Shown here: piece after piece, positions 9,406-20,458 of the stretch
Numbering within the stretch: the first letter of the stretch is position 1
Layout of the letters: each line of letters starts with the position of its first letter
Source of the DNA: Charina bottae
Lineage: Eukaryota; Chordata; Lepidosauria; Squamata; Charinaidae
DNA length: 64,000 bases
Assembly (NCBI GenBank): GCA_023362775.1
Contig: JALMGJ010000006.1
Location: 56,503,001-56,567,000, forward strand
Direction of reading: 5' to 3'
Position numbers and translations under genes: made by a program
The notes under the pieces: generated by a model
Told to the model about the DNA's origin: nothing
The model's input: the letters and a program-made list of their open reading frames with translations, nothing else
The model's database searches: none

Positions 9406-9703
9406 TTCTGTGCCTAGGAAGATTAAGACCATTTCACAAGCTCAACAGCAGCATGGTGATCTTAACGATCCTCCTTTAGATAATAAAAGGACTTAAAATA
9501 ACATCTCAATATAACCATGACCCCAGGTGTAAGGTCACACAGCTACCTAGAAACATATTTAGGATTCCCTTACCAACTTTGCTCAGACTGAAGAAGCTCC
9601 TTGGATAAGGAGCAAAACGTTTCCACTGAGAAAATAGAAATCCAGTTGACATGATTCAAGCTACAGACAATTCCACCTGGATGACTGAGAACCTTCATAG
9701 ACA
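9406..9703 (+). mobile_element. PLE inverted 5' extension
   Basis: Plus-strand-sense PLE terminal unit running from the end of the coding remnant (ttctgtgcctagg...) through the 3' UTR and hammerhead-like region to gaaccttcatagaca. It abuts BovB with the 14-bp target duplication at 9704-9717. In the ancestral order it followed the spacer at 4244-4257. Confidence 0.8.
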
Positions 9704-9948
9704 TCCAGGTTCCTATGCAATATTGTTCTTTACAGCATCGGACTTTCCTTCCACTTCCAGACACATCCACAACTGAGCGTCCTTTCGGCTTTGGCCCAGC
9801 CGTTTCACTCTTTCTGGAGCTACTCGGAATTGTCCTCCGCTCTTCCCCAGTAGCATTTTGGACACCTTTCGACCTGAGGGGCTCATCTTCCGGCGTCATA
9901 TCTTTTAGCCTTTTGATACTGTCCATGGGTTTTCTTGGCAAGGCTAAT
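9704..9948 (-). pseudogene. BovB LINE 5' end (ancestral position)
   Basis: Same N-terminal BovB coding start as in the left arm, here on the same strand as the BovB body at 633-3460. It completes that element: the coding text CCKEQYCIGTW at this end joins WNVRSMNQGK at 3440-3460 once the Penelope insertion is ignored. The downstream L1-like junction carries the BovB target duplication at 9949-9959. Confidence 0.92.
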
Positions 9949-9959
9949 GCAATTGCATT

Positions 9960-10021
9960 AGTGATTAGTATATGTGTTAATGGAAAGATTTATAGAAATA
10001 ATGTGATCTTGGTTTGATATA
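9960..10021 (+). mobile_element. L1-like LINE 3' UTR segment between BovB and Tc1
   Basis: Continues the L1-like sequence of 1-621 after the BovB insertion and runs into the TA used by Tc1. Compare ttttggtttaatatag near 26150 with cttggtttgata here. Confidence 0.55.
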
Positions 10022-10060
10022 CAGTGGGGCAAAAAAGTATTTAGTCAGCCACCAATCATC

Positions 10061-11083
10061 TCAATACTTTGTTATATATCCTTTGTTGGCAATGACAGAG
10101 GTCAAACATTTTCTGTAAGTCTTCACAAGGTTGGCACACACTGTTGCTGGTATGTTGGCCCATTCCTCCATGCAGATCTCCTCTAGAGCAGTGATGTTTT
10201 GGGGCTGTCGCTGGGCAACACGGACTTTCAACTCCCTCCAAAGGTTTTCTATGGGGTTGAGATCTGGAGACTGGCTAGGCCACTCCAGGACCTTGAAATG
10301 CTTCTTACGAAGCCACTCCTTCGTTGCCCGGGCGGTGTGTTTGGGATCATTGTCATGCTGAAAGACCCAGCCACGTTTCATCTTCAATGCCCTTGCTGAT
10401 GGAAGGAGGTTTGCACTCAAAATCTCACGATACATGGCCCCATTCATTCTTTCCTGTACACGGAACAGTCGTCCTGGTCCCTTTGCAGAGAAACAGCCCC
10501 AAAGCATGATGTTGTCACCCCCATGCTTCACAGTAGGTATGGTGTTCTTTGGATGCAACTCAGCATTCTCTCTCCTCCAAACACGACGAGTTGTGTTTCT
10601 ACCAAACAGTTCTACTTTGGTTTCATCTGACCATATGACATTCTCCCAATCCTCTTCTGGATCATCCAAATGCTCTCTAGCAAACTTCAGACGGGCCCGG
10701 ACATGTACTGGCTTAAGCAGGGGGACACGTCTGGCACTGCAGGATCTGAGTCCCTGGCGGCGTAGTGTGTTACTGATGGTAGCCTTTGTTACGTTGGTCC
10801 CAGCTCTCTGCAGGTCATTCACTAGGTCCCCCCGTGTGGTTCTGGGATTTCTGCTTACCGTTCGTGTGATCATTTTGACCCCACGGGGTGAGATCTTGCG
10901 TGGAGCCCCAGATCGAGGGAGATTATCAGTGGTCTTGTATGTCTTCCATTTTCTAATTATTGCTCCCACAGTTGATTTCTTCACACCAAGCTGCTTGCCT
11001 ATTGCAGATTCAGTCTTCCCAGCCTGGTGTAGGTCTACAATTTTGTTTCTGGTGTCCTTTGACAGCTCTTTGGTCTTCACCAT
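10061..11083 (-). CDS. Tc1 transposase (DD34E), intact, second copy
   Basis: Identical in all 340 residues to the gene at 7714-8736, with D153, D244 and E279 in place, and transcribed towards the palindrome centre. The two genes are convergent, with their stop codons about 1.3 kb apart. Any read-through transcripts from the two would be complementary. Confidence 0.96.
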   Translation of the reverse strand: MVKTKELSKDTRNKIVDLHQAGKTESAIGKQLGVKKSTVGAIIRKWKTYKTTDNLPRSGAPRKISPRGVKMITRTVSRNPRTTRGDLVNDLQRAGTNVTKATISNTLRRQGLRSCSARRVPLLKPVHVRARLKFAREHLDDPEEDWENVIWSDETKVELFGRNTTRRVWRRENAELHPKNTIPTVKHGGDNIMLWGCFSAKGPGRLFRVQERMNGAMYREILSANLLPSARALKMKRGWVFQHDNDPKHTARATKEWLRKKHFKVLEWPSQSPDLNPIENLWRELKVRVAQRQPQNITALEEICMEEWANIPATVCANLVKTYRKCLTSVIANKGYITKY

Positions 11084-11126
11084 AGTGGAGTTTGGAGTGT
11101 GACTGTTTGAGGTTGTGGACAGGTGT

Positions 11127-11134
11127 CTTTTATA
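11127..11134 (-). promoter_or_regulatory. TATA box of the Tc1 transposase, second copy
   Basis: TATAAAAG on the minus strand, 44 bp from the ATG at 11083, as in the left-arm copy. Confidence 0.5.
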
Positions 11135-11448
11135 CTGATAACAAGTTCAAACAGGTGCCATTACTACAGGTAATGAGTGGAGGACAGAGGAGCCTCTTAA
11201 AGAAGAAGTTACAGGTCTGTGAGAGCCAGAAATCTTGCTTGTTTGTAGGTGACCAAATACTTATTTTCCACCATAATTTGCAAATAAATTCTTTCCGAAT
11301 CAGACAATGTGATTGTCTGGATTTGTTTTCTCATTTTGTCTCTCATAGTTGAGGTCTACCTATGATGTCAATTACAGGCCTCTCTCATCTTTTTAAGTGG
11401 GAGAACTTGCACAATTGGTGGCTGACTAAATACTTTTTTGCCCCACTG

Positions 11449-11646
11449 TATAGTAAGGGATTGATTATGGAAATTGCTGTATATTCTTCCTGTTGAAAGT
11501 CAGAAGTCACCTTTCTATGCAATCTTCAAAATTTCTTTTTTTCTTGTGTTTCTCACTTTTTTACTCCTTTTTTGTAGTTTTTTTTGCTTTTTTGTAGTTT
11601 TTATCTTTGCTTTAAACTCAATAACATTCTTATAAAAAAAAACTAA
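11449..11646 (+). mobile_element. L1-like LINE 3' end (ancestral copy)
   Basis: tagtaagggattgattatgg at the start, then an A/T-rich stretch ending in ttcttataaaaaaaa. It matches the end of the second copy at 26166-26365. This is the 3' terminus of the element that begins at the left edge of the window. Confidence 0.6.
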
Positions 11647-12585
11647 GTGTGCCTCTAATACCAGCCATGCAAAGTCTGTTCTTCATATCTGAAATCTTAC
11701 ACAGTACATTTAAATAGCTGAAATGGCTATCCTTCATTTTATTATAATTCTCAATTATTTATTTAATAATTGCCAAACATATAAATTAACTTGCTTTTAT
11801 CCATATCTCCTGCAACTAGGTCAACGACAGACAAGCTTTCATACAGCTGGATCAACATCAGATTACAACTCCTCCCAGCCAGCATGGCCAACTATGATGG
11901 CTGGAAACTCTGAAAATTGAAGCTCAACTTATCTAGATGACACCAGGTTCAGAAAGGCTGGCCTACACAATCATCAGCACCCACCAAAGAGAAGATCAAG
12001 ATGTAACTTCTGTTAATTAGGTTTCCTAGGCCCAGCTAGGACTCAAAAGAGGAAACCCAGGCCTGATATTTCAGGACGAATTCTAGGTCTGGTATTCCAA
12101 GAAGAAACACCATGGAAGGCCAGGCTCAGCATTTACAGTAGGCCTTCTGTTTCTAAACCCTGCAATGGAGCAAAGGGTCCAAGATAAGGGACACCTATCA
12201 ATGTGGCTGTTTTTAGTAATAAATGATCAAAACTGTATTCTTCATCTCAGTTATACCAACTGCAAGGAACATCAAATGTGCCTCTCCAATCAGAATGTAC
12301 TCTGTTGTTGACTGCTTTGCTGGTATGTTTGCAGACATATATCCTGTATAGACAATATACAGATGGTCCACCTATAATAAATATTCCACTAGAATTGCTT
12401 TGTCTTGACTTCTGTCCCTACCTTTCTGGTTTTGCTTGCATGGACTTGGGAGGCATATTTGCATCTAGAATGACTGTGCTGAATCCAGACATGCATGTTC
12501 AGGTTGTAACCTATTAACAAAATGTTTTTCTGGGTCAGGCAGGCACTTGGATATTTACCTTATTTGGACTTATTTTAATAACCCT
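11647..12585. other. Intronic sequence, no feature recognised (right arm)
   Basis: Mirror of 6212-7150. Nothing classifiable seen. Confidence 0.55.
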
Positions 12586-12835
12586 CCTTCATTACTATTT
12601 ATTTATTTTTCTATCCCACCTTTATTATTTTTATAAATAACTCAAGGCGGCGAACATACCTAATACTCCTTCCTCCTCCTATTTTCCCCACAACAACCAC
12701 CCTGTGAGGTGAGTTGGGCTGAGGGAGAGTGACTGGCCCAAGGTCACCCAGCCGGCTTCCATGCCTAAGGCGGGACTAGAACTCACAGACTCCTGGTTTC
12801 TAGCCCGTTGCCTTCACCACTAGACCAAACTGGCT
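12586..12835 (-). mobile_element. MIR/CORE-type tRNA SINE, right-arm copy
   Basis: Exact mirror of 5962-6211. The core gtgactggcccaaggtcaccc is read here in antisense, with the attta-rich tail at the left. Confidence 0.8.
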
Positions 12836-14108
12836 GTATATCTATAGGCATGATGCATATTGTTTTTGGTCATACTTTTTTTAGCCATCCATATGAGACC
12901 AATATTTACACATACTTTTGCAGTGGTGGCCCCCAAAGGCTTGGATGCAGCCCTCAGAACTCTTTCAAAACTTGCTACCAAATTGTAATGTGTCAAAAGA
13001 GGAATATTAAATATACAGAGAGTAATCAGATCACCTGTATTTAAATAATGTAACATAGCTTAATTTTAAAATTATCTAGCCTCGCCAGTTATGTTGTTCT
13101 GCTCCTACCCATTTTCTGATGTATAGCCCTGGTATACCAGCCAAAGACAAAGTATAGCCTTTGCATACCCACAAAAATTGTACTTCCTTACTTTATGGAC
13201 AAAATGAAGGTGTCTTAAGCCAGGCCAGTTTATTTGTTGACAGCCCACATTGTCTTTTCCACCCTTTGCTAACCTGTGTACAATTCTCCAGCAGGCATGG
13301 CCACTGATGAAAAATCTAGGAGATAAGTCTACAAATATGAAGGATACCCAAGTTGACGGGATTCATCTACACTACTTGGCCCTTAGTCTTTCCCATTAAA
13401 TGCTACTTGATCCTTTTTAAAATTAATGCTGTACAGATTGAATCCCTTCTTTTTAGACACTAGATTTGGTTCTTTTGCATGATGCTGAACCTGTCTGAGA
13501 CATTCTGCATGCTGTGCTATTTACCATGGAATAAATCATTTTTGCAATACATTACACTTCATTACAAAATAGAGACAGAAGTGTTTCCCATTGCATTTCT
13601 AGGCTGAGAGAGATGACAACCAGCTGAACATATTCCAGTCAAGAAGAAAATGAGGCAGATGGGGAATCTCTATCGGCTTCATTCAGGCTGTGGGGTGAAA
13701 GATCCCCATATTTGTGTGCAAAAAAACAAAAAAAATCTTAAAGTCTGTAATTTAGTTAATGAAGTTAACTAAATGTCTTAAGGAAAAGACAGACAGTGGA
13801 GAATGCCTTGCTGGTATTGTGGGATGTCTTTCCTGCTTCCCTCAGCTCCTCATCATTATTCTGCTGTCGGTATAACTGCTTCCTGACAGTCTTAGATGGA
13901 CAGTATGGAAAACCACAAGTAAAAAAAATGTGTCCCTTTGCAAAAGAGAACATGACAGTTGTGGCAGGTTCTTGTTTTAAAACCCTGAGGTGGGATTTTT
14001 TTTTATCAATGTAGAAAGTAATCTGAGATCCTCATGTGTTCAGATTCAATCCCAGATATCATGCAAAGTTTCATATGAGCTGAAAGACAGAAAGTCATAT
14101 ATTTCTCA
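12836..14108. other. Intronic sequence, no feature recognised (right arm)
   Basis: Mirror of 4689-5961. Nothing classifiable seen. Confidence 0.55.
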
Positions 14109-14116
14109 CAATAGAG

Positions 14117-14412
14117 CAGGGCTTTCCAAACTTTTGCCGTTGGCGACACACCAACGGCTGGCGCCAAAACCCGGAAGCACCGGCGGTGGTGCTTCCGGGT
14201 TGCCGCTGCCGTGACGCTTTCAAGTTTTTGTGTTGTGGCGTCGTCGTCGTCGTCATCCTGGTGTGTCGCACGACAACCTGGAAGCGCTGATGGCCCAGCG
14301 CTGCCGCACACGGCAGCAGTGCACCATCAGCGCTTCTGGGTTGTTGTGTGACACACTTGGGGCCCCCAGGCGACACAGTACTGTGTCACGACGCACAGTT
14401 TGGAAAACCCTG
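14117..14412 (-). mobile_element. Small hAT element (296 bp), family A, right-arm copy
   Basis: Mirror of 4385-4680 with the same flanking 8-bp duplication. It contains the one mismatch I found between the arms: T at 14190, where the left arm has G at 4607. Confidence 0.85.
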
Positions 14413-14499
14413 CAATAGACAGAGGTAGCTGGTTTTATTTGTGGCTGAGCAGAAATGGAGAGTGACCATTCTTCAGGACAGCCTGAGAAAGTAGACATG

Positions 14500-17008
14500 C
14501 TTGATGTACAGCTCATGTTATTAGCCTACATTAGCCTAGGCAACAGTGATTCTGATAGTGGTGAACATGTTCACCCTTCCTCCAACACTCTGTATAAAAT
14601 GAAATAATGCTTGTTTACCTCACTATGCATTTGTTTATCATATAGCTACACCTGACTTATTATAAGGCACCATCACAAACTCAGGGCAAGAACAAAAAGC
14701 ATGTAACTTACTACTTCCTGAACAGAAGAATACTACCTAATGACTGTTAAGTATTTTTCCATTAAATGAATACATATCATGACATAACTTTCCATTCTAA
14801 TTACAGGGACTTCTGGAGGTCCAGATTACTCATTTCCAGCATGGTTGAGTAAAAACATTTAAAATAACCCAGGCTCACAACTTAATGTACTTTAACAAGG
14901 GAACAGTTGGAGAGTGGATAACCAAACTTTCTTTTAAGTCCTACAAATCTCCCTGGATACCATGGAAACTAGGCTATCCTGGGTATTTCTATAAACTGCT
15001 GCCTAGGAAAGAAAACACATACTTTGCAATGAGCCATCTGTCAAGGGAAATCTAGATGAGATAAGCAGATGTAAAATGCAGCTCTCTATCTATAAACAGA
15101 TAAAAGAAAAAAAATGGAAATGAGAAAATAGTATGTAAAAAACTCATGAGGGATTCCACAATACGAAGGGTTAAGGTTAGGGTTAGGGTTAGTGGGACTG
15201 GGCAAACCATTTAGAAGGACAGGCTGCTCAAAAGATTGCTTGAGCAACTCTGTTGAGGCTTTGAGAGATAAGGTTGCGTGAAGGCAGGTCTGGACAGACC
15301 ACCCGCTTTGTGAAGCACCCCTTACAGTCTTAGAATTGAAGGAGGTTTAACAAGCATGAAATAATAATGCTAGTGACTCAGTCACGTCAGTTTTTAGAAG
15401 AACCTTTTGAACAATATATTAATCTGCACCCACTTTTTACAAGTATGTGGCTCCATGATCTATATATCAATTTTAGGAGTAAGGAAGAGATGTGAATGAA
15501 GCTTCAAATGAAATAGGGATTCTGTTCTGTGGCACATCATTCCCATGAGTGCACTATTAATATATGTGCTATTCGAGGTACCTGAGATATTAGTTCTTAT
15601 TTATAAGCCATTGGGGTGTAAAAGGAGTCTGCCATAGGCTTGTACGAAGAAGATTTGTACGATCTTCCAAAATGGACTTTGCTACGACATACCCGGCGGC
15701 ACTGAATAAAGTTTGCTGCCATCCATTATTCTCTGGTAAAAATTAGTACCAAAGAATATATATATTTCAGAAAGCAACATACAAAAATGCAAATGTTTGA
15801 GTGTAGAGACAGAGAAACAGCTTACATGTGGGAAATTTATATTAAGAAAAGTTTTCTGAGGGAGGTTTACAATAAAACTGTGTATCAGCAAATGTAAATA
15901 CATAGATTCTACATATTAGGGAAGGCTGTAAATAAAAACATGGATTGTTTTATGGCTCCTAAAAAATAACCTTTAAAAACTCAGCCCTACTAAGGCAGAT
16001 AGTAAAAAAAAACAATTTTATACCGATCTACACACTCCTAATAGCTTAATGCCTAAAGTGATGGATTTCTTACTGAATGCACTGATCTGAAGATTACTAA
16101 TGGAGGAGATTTAAGAAATATTACAACTGAAATGGTATCAGCTTTAGAGCCTCTCCCCCAATAGATTGGGGGGGGGGGCCTTCAAGTCAGTGTTGACATT
16201 TATCTGGCCATATTCACCATCAGCAGGGTATCCCATTTCTTACTGCAGCTTTTATATAATGCCTAGCAGCTGACAACGCTTTCCATAAATTGTAAATGCA
16301 GAATGCAGATTAAAGCAACAAGCTTTTTCTCATTCCAAGAAACAGTGGCTTTCTTGTTGCTTTTCAAGGGAAGGAGAATGATTCGATCGAAAATAATTTG
16401 AAAGCATAAAAGGAAATGTATCTAATGTTAAAAAATTCAAGCACACGAAAGTGAAAGGAAATATATGAATTTTCAAAGCTCCAGAAGAAAAAATAGGTCA
16501 AGCTTTTGAAGGTCTTTGAAGTTGCTAAACTTGGCTGGAACCAAATAAAGCCCTTACATTTATTGCAGGAGTTTTCTGCTGTGTTCTATATCCATTTTAA
16601 AATAAAATCTAGATCCAAGATAATCCTGGATTTGGTATGAAGTGAATTCCAAAAGCGATCCCCAATAGAGTTGAAAATATATGGATTTGCCAGAGTTCAG
16701 ATTCAAGAGGAAAACTAGGCTTTGCCAACACTCATTAAAAGATCATATGATTTTTATATATACATGATTTGCCATAAAGAAGAAAAATCTAAAAGAATAA
16801 TGCTGTTAGTATTCTACAAGCATATACAGTATTGGGCCAATGATTTGAAAATCATCCAAAGCAAAAAAACAAAACAAAAAACAGAACAGCCCAAATAACT
16901 ACAATCTCAAGATAGGAGCTCAGAGCCATTAACAAAAGTAATCCTACTGGCCAGTGCAGGAAGTTTTAACACTGTACTTCTAAAGACTCCAAAAACCTTC
17001 TAGATTTG
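14500..17008. other. TMEM117 intron sequence, mostly unannotated
   Basis: No exon or named repeat recognised apart from the short telomere-like tract at 15168-15192 and a G-run near 16168. Confidence 0.6.
15168..15192 (+). repeat. Short interstitial telomere-like repeat
   Basis: gggttaaggttagggttagggttag: about four TTAGGG-type units, one with an extra A. It is too short to be telomeric. Such tracts often mark repaired double-strand breaks. Confidence 0.75.
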
Positions 17009-17016
17009 TCCAAGGA

Positions 17017-17232
17017 TAGGCTGACCATATTTCCTTGGGGGGAAAATGGGACCTTAACCTACCCACAGCTCGCTGGATAAAGTGGGTGCACGCGCAGGGG
17101 TGGGGGTGCACTTCCCCGCGGGAACTTTAAAAAACGGGACAAAATGGATATTTTTCTTAAAACGACAGGACCGTCGGGAATTGTTTAAATAACGAGACTG
17201 TCCCGTTCAAAACGGGACGTATGGTCAGCCTA
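17017..17232. mobile_element. hAT MITE (216 bp) with perfect 8-bp TSD
   Basis: Terminal inverted repeats taggctgaccata ... tatggtcagccta, with exact target duplications tccaagga at 17009-17016 and 17233-17240. The interior contains aacgggac motifs on both sides and no ORF. Confidence 0.9.
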
Positions 17233-17240
17233 TCCAAGGA

Positions 17241-20200
17241 GGGCAAGTTTGGTCTAGGATTGTAATAAAGATTGATTTGATCCTTTCTGTTTATTTCTGT
17301 TTGATATCAGTGGGAGTGAAATGAACTACACCAATATGAAAGGAACAGGTCACCCCATATTCTAGGTATGTGTGAAGAACATGAGATGTATGTGAACCAC
17401 AGATATTCACAACCTCTCCTGGCATAGACATAGAATGGTACCCCATCTACTGAAATACCTAATTAGTCAGGGAGAGGTTAGATCTGCTCCTCTCTGGGCT
17501 TTTATCCTCTGGCTACAATATTAGATTCTCCCAAATTCTAGGCCAAGAGATTAGAGTTTATATTCTAGTCCATGCATGACATGAATTGAAACTGTAACTT
17601 AGGCAAAAGATAGATGACTCCCCACCAACTTTTTAGAGACCTTTGTTGGATAGTATTGTTAACAGTTGTCCAATATATTCCTTCCTGTTTTTCTTTTAAA
17701 CTGCAGAACCCTGCTCATATTTCCTTGCCAAATGGCTTTCTCTGAGAGCACACTGCATTGCCATGTAATTAATTTTACACCAAATGGCTTAAAAAATAGT
17801 CACAGATACTTAATTTAAAAGAAATATAATTTTCAAAGAACTTTAAACAGGTCATCAGCCAAATCTTTGGAATTCTTTTTTTACATCTAAGTTCTGGATT
17901 TGAATGAGGTACTCATAATATATGGAAGCAACATGGGCAACTTTAAAAGTTCCAAAGATGGAGTTCAAAACCTAGGACTGATTTAAGAACAGATGGCCAC
18001 GCACAGCCTACCCAAGGGGAGTTTCTCATGCTGGCTTGATACTCTTTATGATTCTCCTAAAATGGCACTGAACTGAGATAAAGCAGGCTCTTGCAACTCT
18101 AGTGATGTGACATGCATTCAAATGGACTCATTTGTCTAGTAACTGTAATAAATAGGACTTATTAATTCTGAGCTGGAAAGGGAGAAAAAAAGATTTCACA
18201 ATCCTTATTCATGTGCTCATTCTCCAATTAAATTATGCCCTTCACAAAAATATCTCCATCACTTTAAAGGGTCTGGGAGAGAAGAAAATGCAGTGTAAAT
18301 GCAATGGCCAACCTAGACAGTCTGCTTTTAAAAAGAGCTAGAATGAAAAAAAAATCAAGCCATTTCAAGTTGCACACTCATTTATCTCATTATGGAAGAT
18401 TTTTCTCCATATCCATATAGCCAATTATCTCTAGAGCCCCTACTTTTACTTTTAGACTGCTCTTTTTGCCAGAAATGTTATCCTTGCTTTTTGATCAATG
18501 ATACATTTTTAAAATGCTATACTGTAGCTTTTATTATCCACTTATTGTTCTCCTGTCTTCATATTCTTCTATACATGATGGAGGTACAGATCACTCCATT
18601 ATTTACGCAACGTATAAGGGAAGAGAGGAATCAGGTTAACTCCATATAGACACGCTTGTGCCTCCTGGTAACAGACAGTGGACCTCTCTTGCATTGTGAA
18701 GTATGTGTGTATCTCTGTGCAAATCTACCCTACAGGAAAGAGAATTCTGATTTTTCCTGGATTTCCTTTGTGTGAAGGGATACTATGCATAGCAGACTGA
18801 TTCTAACTGAGATCAAAGATGTTCTTGTGGGAAATGTGGAATTATTTTTTTCACTGTTCTTCCTACAATACATGAAAGATGTTCAAATGAACACTTCTTA
18901 CCTTCTTCTAGATTGAAATGTAAAGATCTACATTTGAAAAAGAAATCACATTGTTTCAATTTTGGCTTAATTTTACTTCCCCACACCACCACATTCATGG
19001 GTGGGTGGATGTGTACGTTTTCACTGAAATATATTGGAGATTCTTCCCTTCCTGGTAACTGTACTTTGGAGTTAGCCATTAAATTGGTTTTAAAATTCCA
19101 GTATACAGATTATTTTCCTCTAGGATCATACCTGCCAAGTGGAAGACTGTTGGATATAAGATCTCTTTCCATTTTATAAGCACTTTTAAAAATATATCAT
19201 CTTCTAAGCCTTATATTGCTTTCAGTGGAGATTTTTTCAAAATTTTTCAGTTTATAATTTTAACAGTTTCTATCCAAATGGCAAAAACAGATAAAGTGAA
19301 GGTTGCATCTTCTAAGTTTCCCATTGCTTTATGATGTCTGTTTAATAGTTTTCAATTGCATTTGTTAATTCTGACATTTCCCTTTCTACTCAATGTTTTC
19401 AGATTGTAGTATTCAATTTTAATTTACCAAAGCAATGCAATGAAGTACTACCAGTCAATTAGAGGAATCCTTTTAATGAATAACAAATTATAAACCTGGA
19501 AGGGAGGGATTTTCATTCATTTCTCCTATTCCTTTCTATAATATGGACCTAGACCTGTCAAATTCTAGACAAAAATCTCTTCTTAAAGAAAGTTCTCATT
19601 GATACACTTAGGAACATAATTCCGCTTCTCTATTCAACATTGATAGTCCCAAGGCTGGTTAGGTTTCCCTATGAATGCTATTTACATAACAAAAACAAGC
19701 ACATTAATTGCATCTGTACAATTCTGTACCGCAGCATGCTATTTTTAATGCACACTCAAACCTAATGGAAATTCAGATTGCTCTTAACATTTAGTCGCAT
19801 GGTTAAGAGGTAATTCTATTTTTCATTCTTCTGGAAACCATCTGCTGTTCCGTGCTTATTCTAGTTAAAAAGTGGTGGAGAGTTGTAGCCAGACTTTCTG
19901 AGAACATGGCAAACGGAGGATTAGGAGGAAATGAGAGCTCAAGTTATATGGAAGCTGAATTAATCTGCAAGGATATAACCTGTGATTCACATCTTTAAGG
20001 TCTTCTGGATGAATTTTGATAGAAGGGCAGATTGTGTAGGACAAGTGAGACTGGACTGTACCATTTCAAATTTCAGGTGGAGAATCACATGAATGAAGCA
20101 TCTCTCCTTGATACATCAACCTTTCTCCTAAAAACCTCATTGCTCTTTTAAGAAACCATATGCATGAGAAATTTTTAAGCCATACAACTTTCAGTATATA

Positions 20201-20328
20201 TTGATTTTATGTTCTTCCCAGAAAAAGTATTTTTACCTTCTCTCCTGATTGTGGAAAACCAATCAAATGTAGCACTTTGGAATCCTCCAACTTTATTTTG
20301 AACAGGTTATTCAAAGAATGTTACACAC
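17241..20328. other. TMEM117 intron sequence, unannotated
   Basis: I looked on the minus strand for the next TMEM117 exon (expected to start with the second base of a Gly codon, then Lys-Trp-Phe-Asn) and did not see it. No other exon or named repeat recognised. Confidence 0.6.
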
Positions 20329-20458
20329 CTGTTATATGTATGTGATATTCCTCCTTTAAAATAGTTTTAAAATAAGGCAGTCTGAACTGAAAATGTGCAG
20401 CAGGCAAGCCTGGAAGATTCACATCAACATCACCCATAAAATGTGGAAATTCCCAGTC
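20329..20458 (-). CDS. TMEM117: TMEM117 internal coding exon (130 bp)
   Basis: Minus-strand exon with an AG acceptor at 20460-20459 (tcttggcag/GAC) and a GT donor at 20328-20327 (ATAACAG/gtgtgt). It encodes 43 codons plus one base: DWEFPHFMGDVDVNLPGL, then AAHFQFRLPYFKTILKEEY, ending in IHIT and the first base of a Gly codon. The DWEFPHFMGD string is the TMEM117 segment that follows its DLLI(V/I)MQ membrane helix. It starts in phase 0, matching the exon at 50948-51107, and ends in phase 1. TMEM117 is a multi-pass membrane protein linked in the literature to endoplasmic-reticulum-stress signalling. This exon lies in a loop between membrane segments. The frame is open, so the gene appears functional here. 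Confidence 0.92.

Larger units (their letters stand above)
10022..11448 (-). mobile_element. Tc1-like transposon, complete (right-arm copy)
   Basis: Mirror of 7349-8775 with TA on both sides (10020-10021, 11449-11450) and the same terminal inverted repeats. This is the ancestral insertion into the L1-like 3' UTR. Confidence 0.95.
9406..14499 (-). repeat. Right arm of the 10.2-kb palindrome (ancestral copy)
   Basis: Reverse complement of 4298-9391. It is continuous with the interrupted BovB (9704-9948) and L1-like sequence (9960-10021, 11449-11646), whose other halves lie at 1-3460, and with unrelated flank at 14500. It is therefore the original and the left arm is the copy. Confidence 0.96.

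Noticed and set aside
10434..11102. 222-codon ORF antisense to the Tc1 transposase (and twin at 7695-8363)
   Set aside because: Shadow of the transposase gene; no independent motif.
15168..15192. Chromosome end or subtelomere
   Set aside because: Only about four units, embedded in ordinary intron sequence between repeats.
18813..19179. Overlapping 88-codon ORFs on both strands
   Set aside because: Checked as a possible missing TMEM117 exon; no match to the expected KWFNYG continuation and no fitting splice sites.
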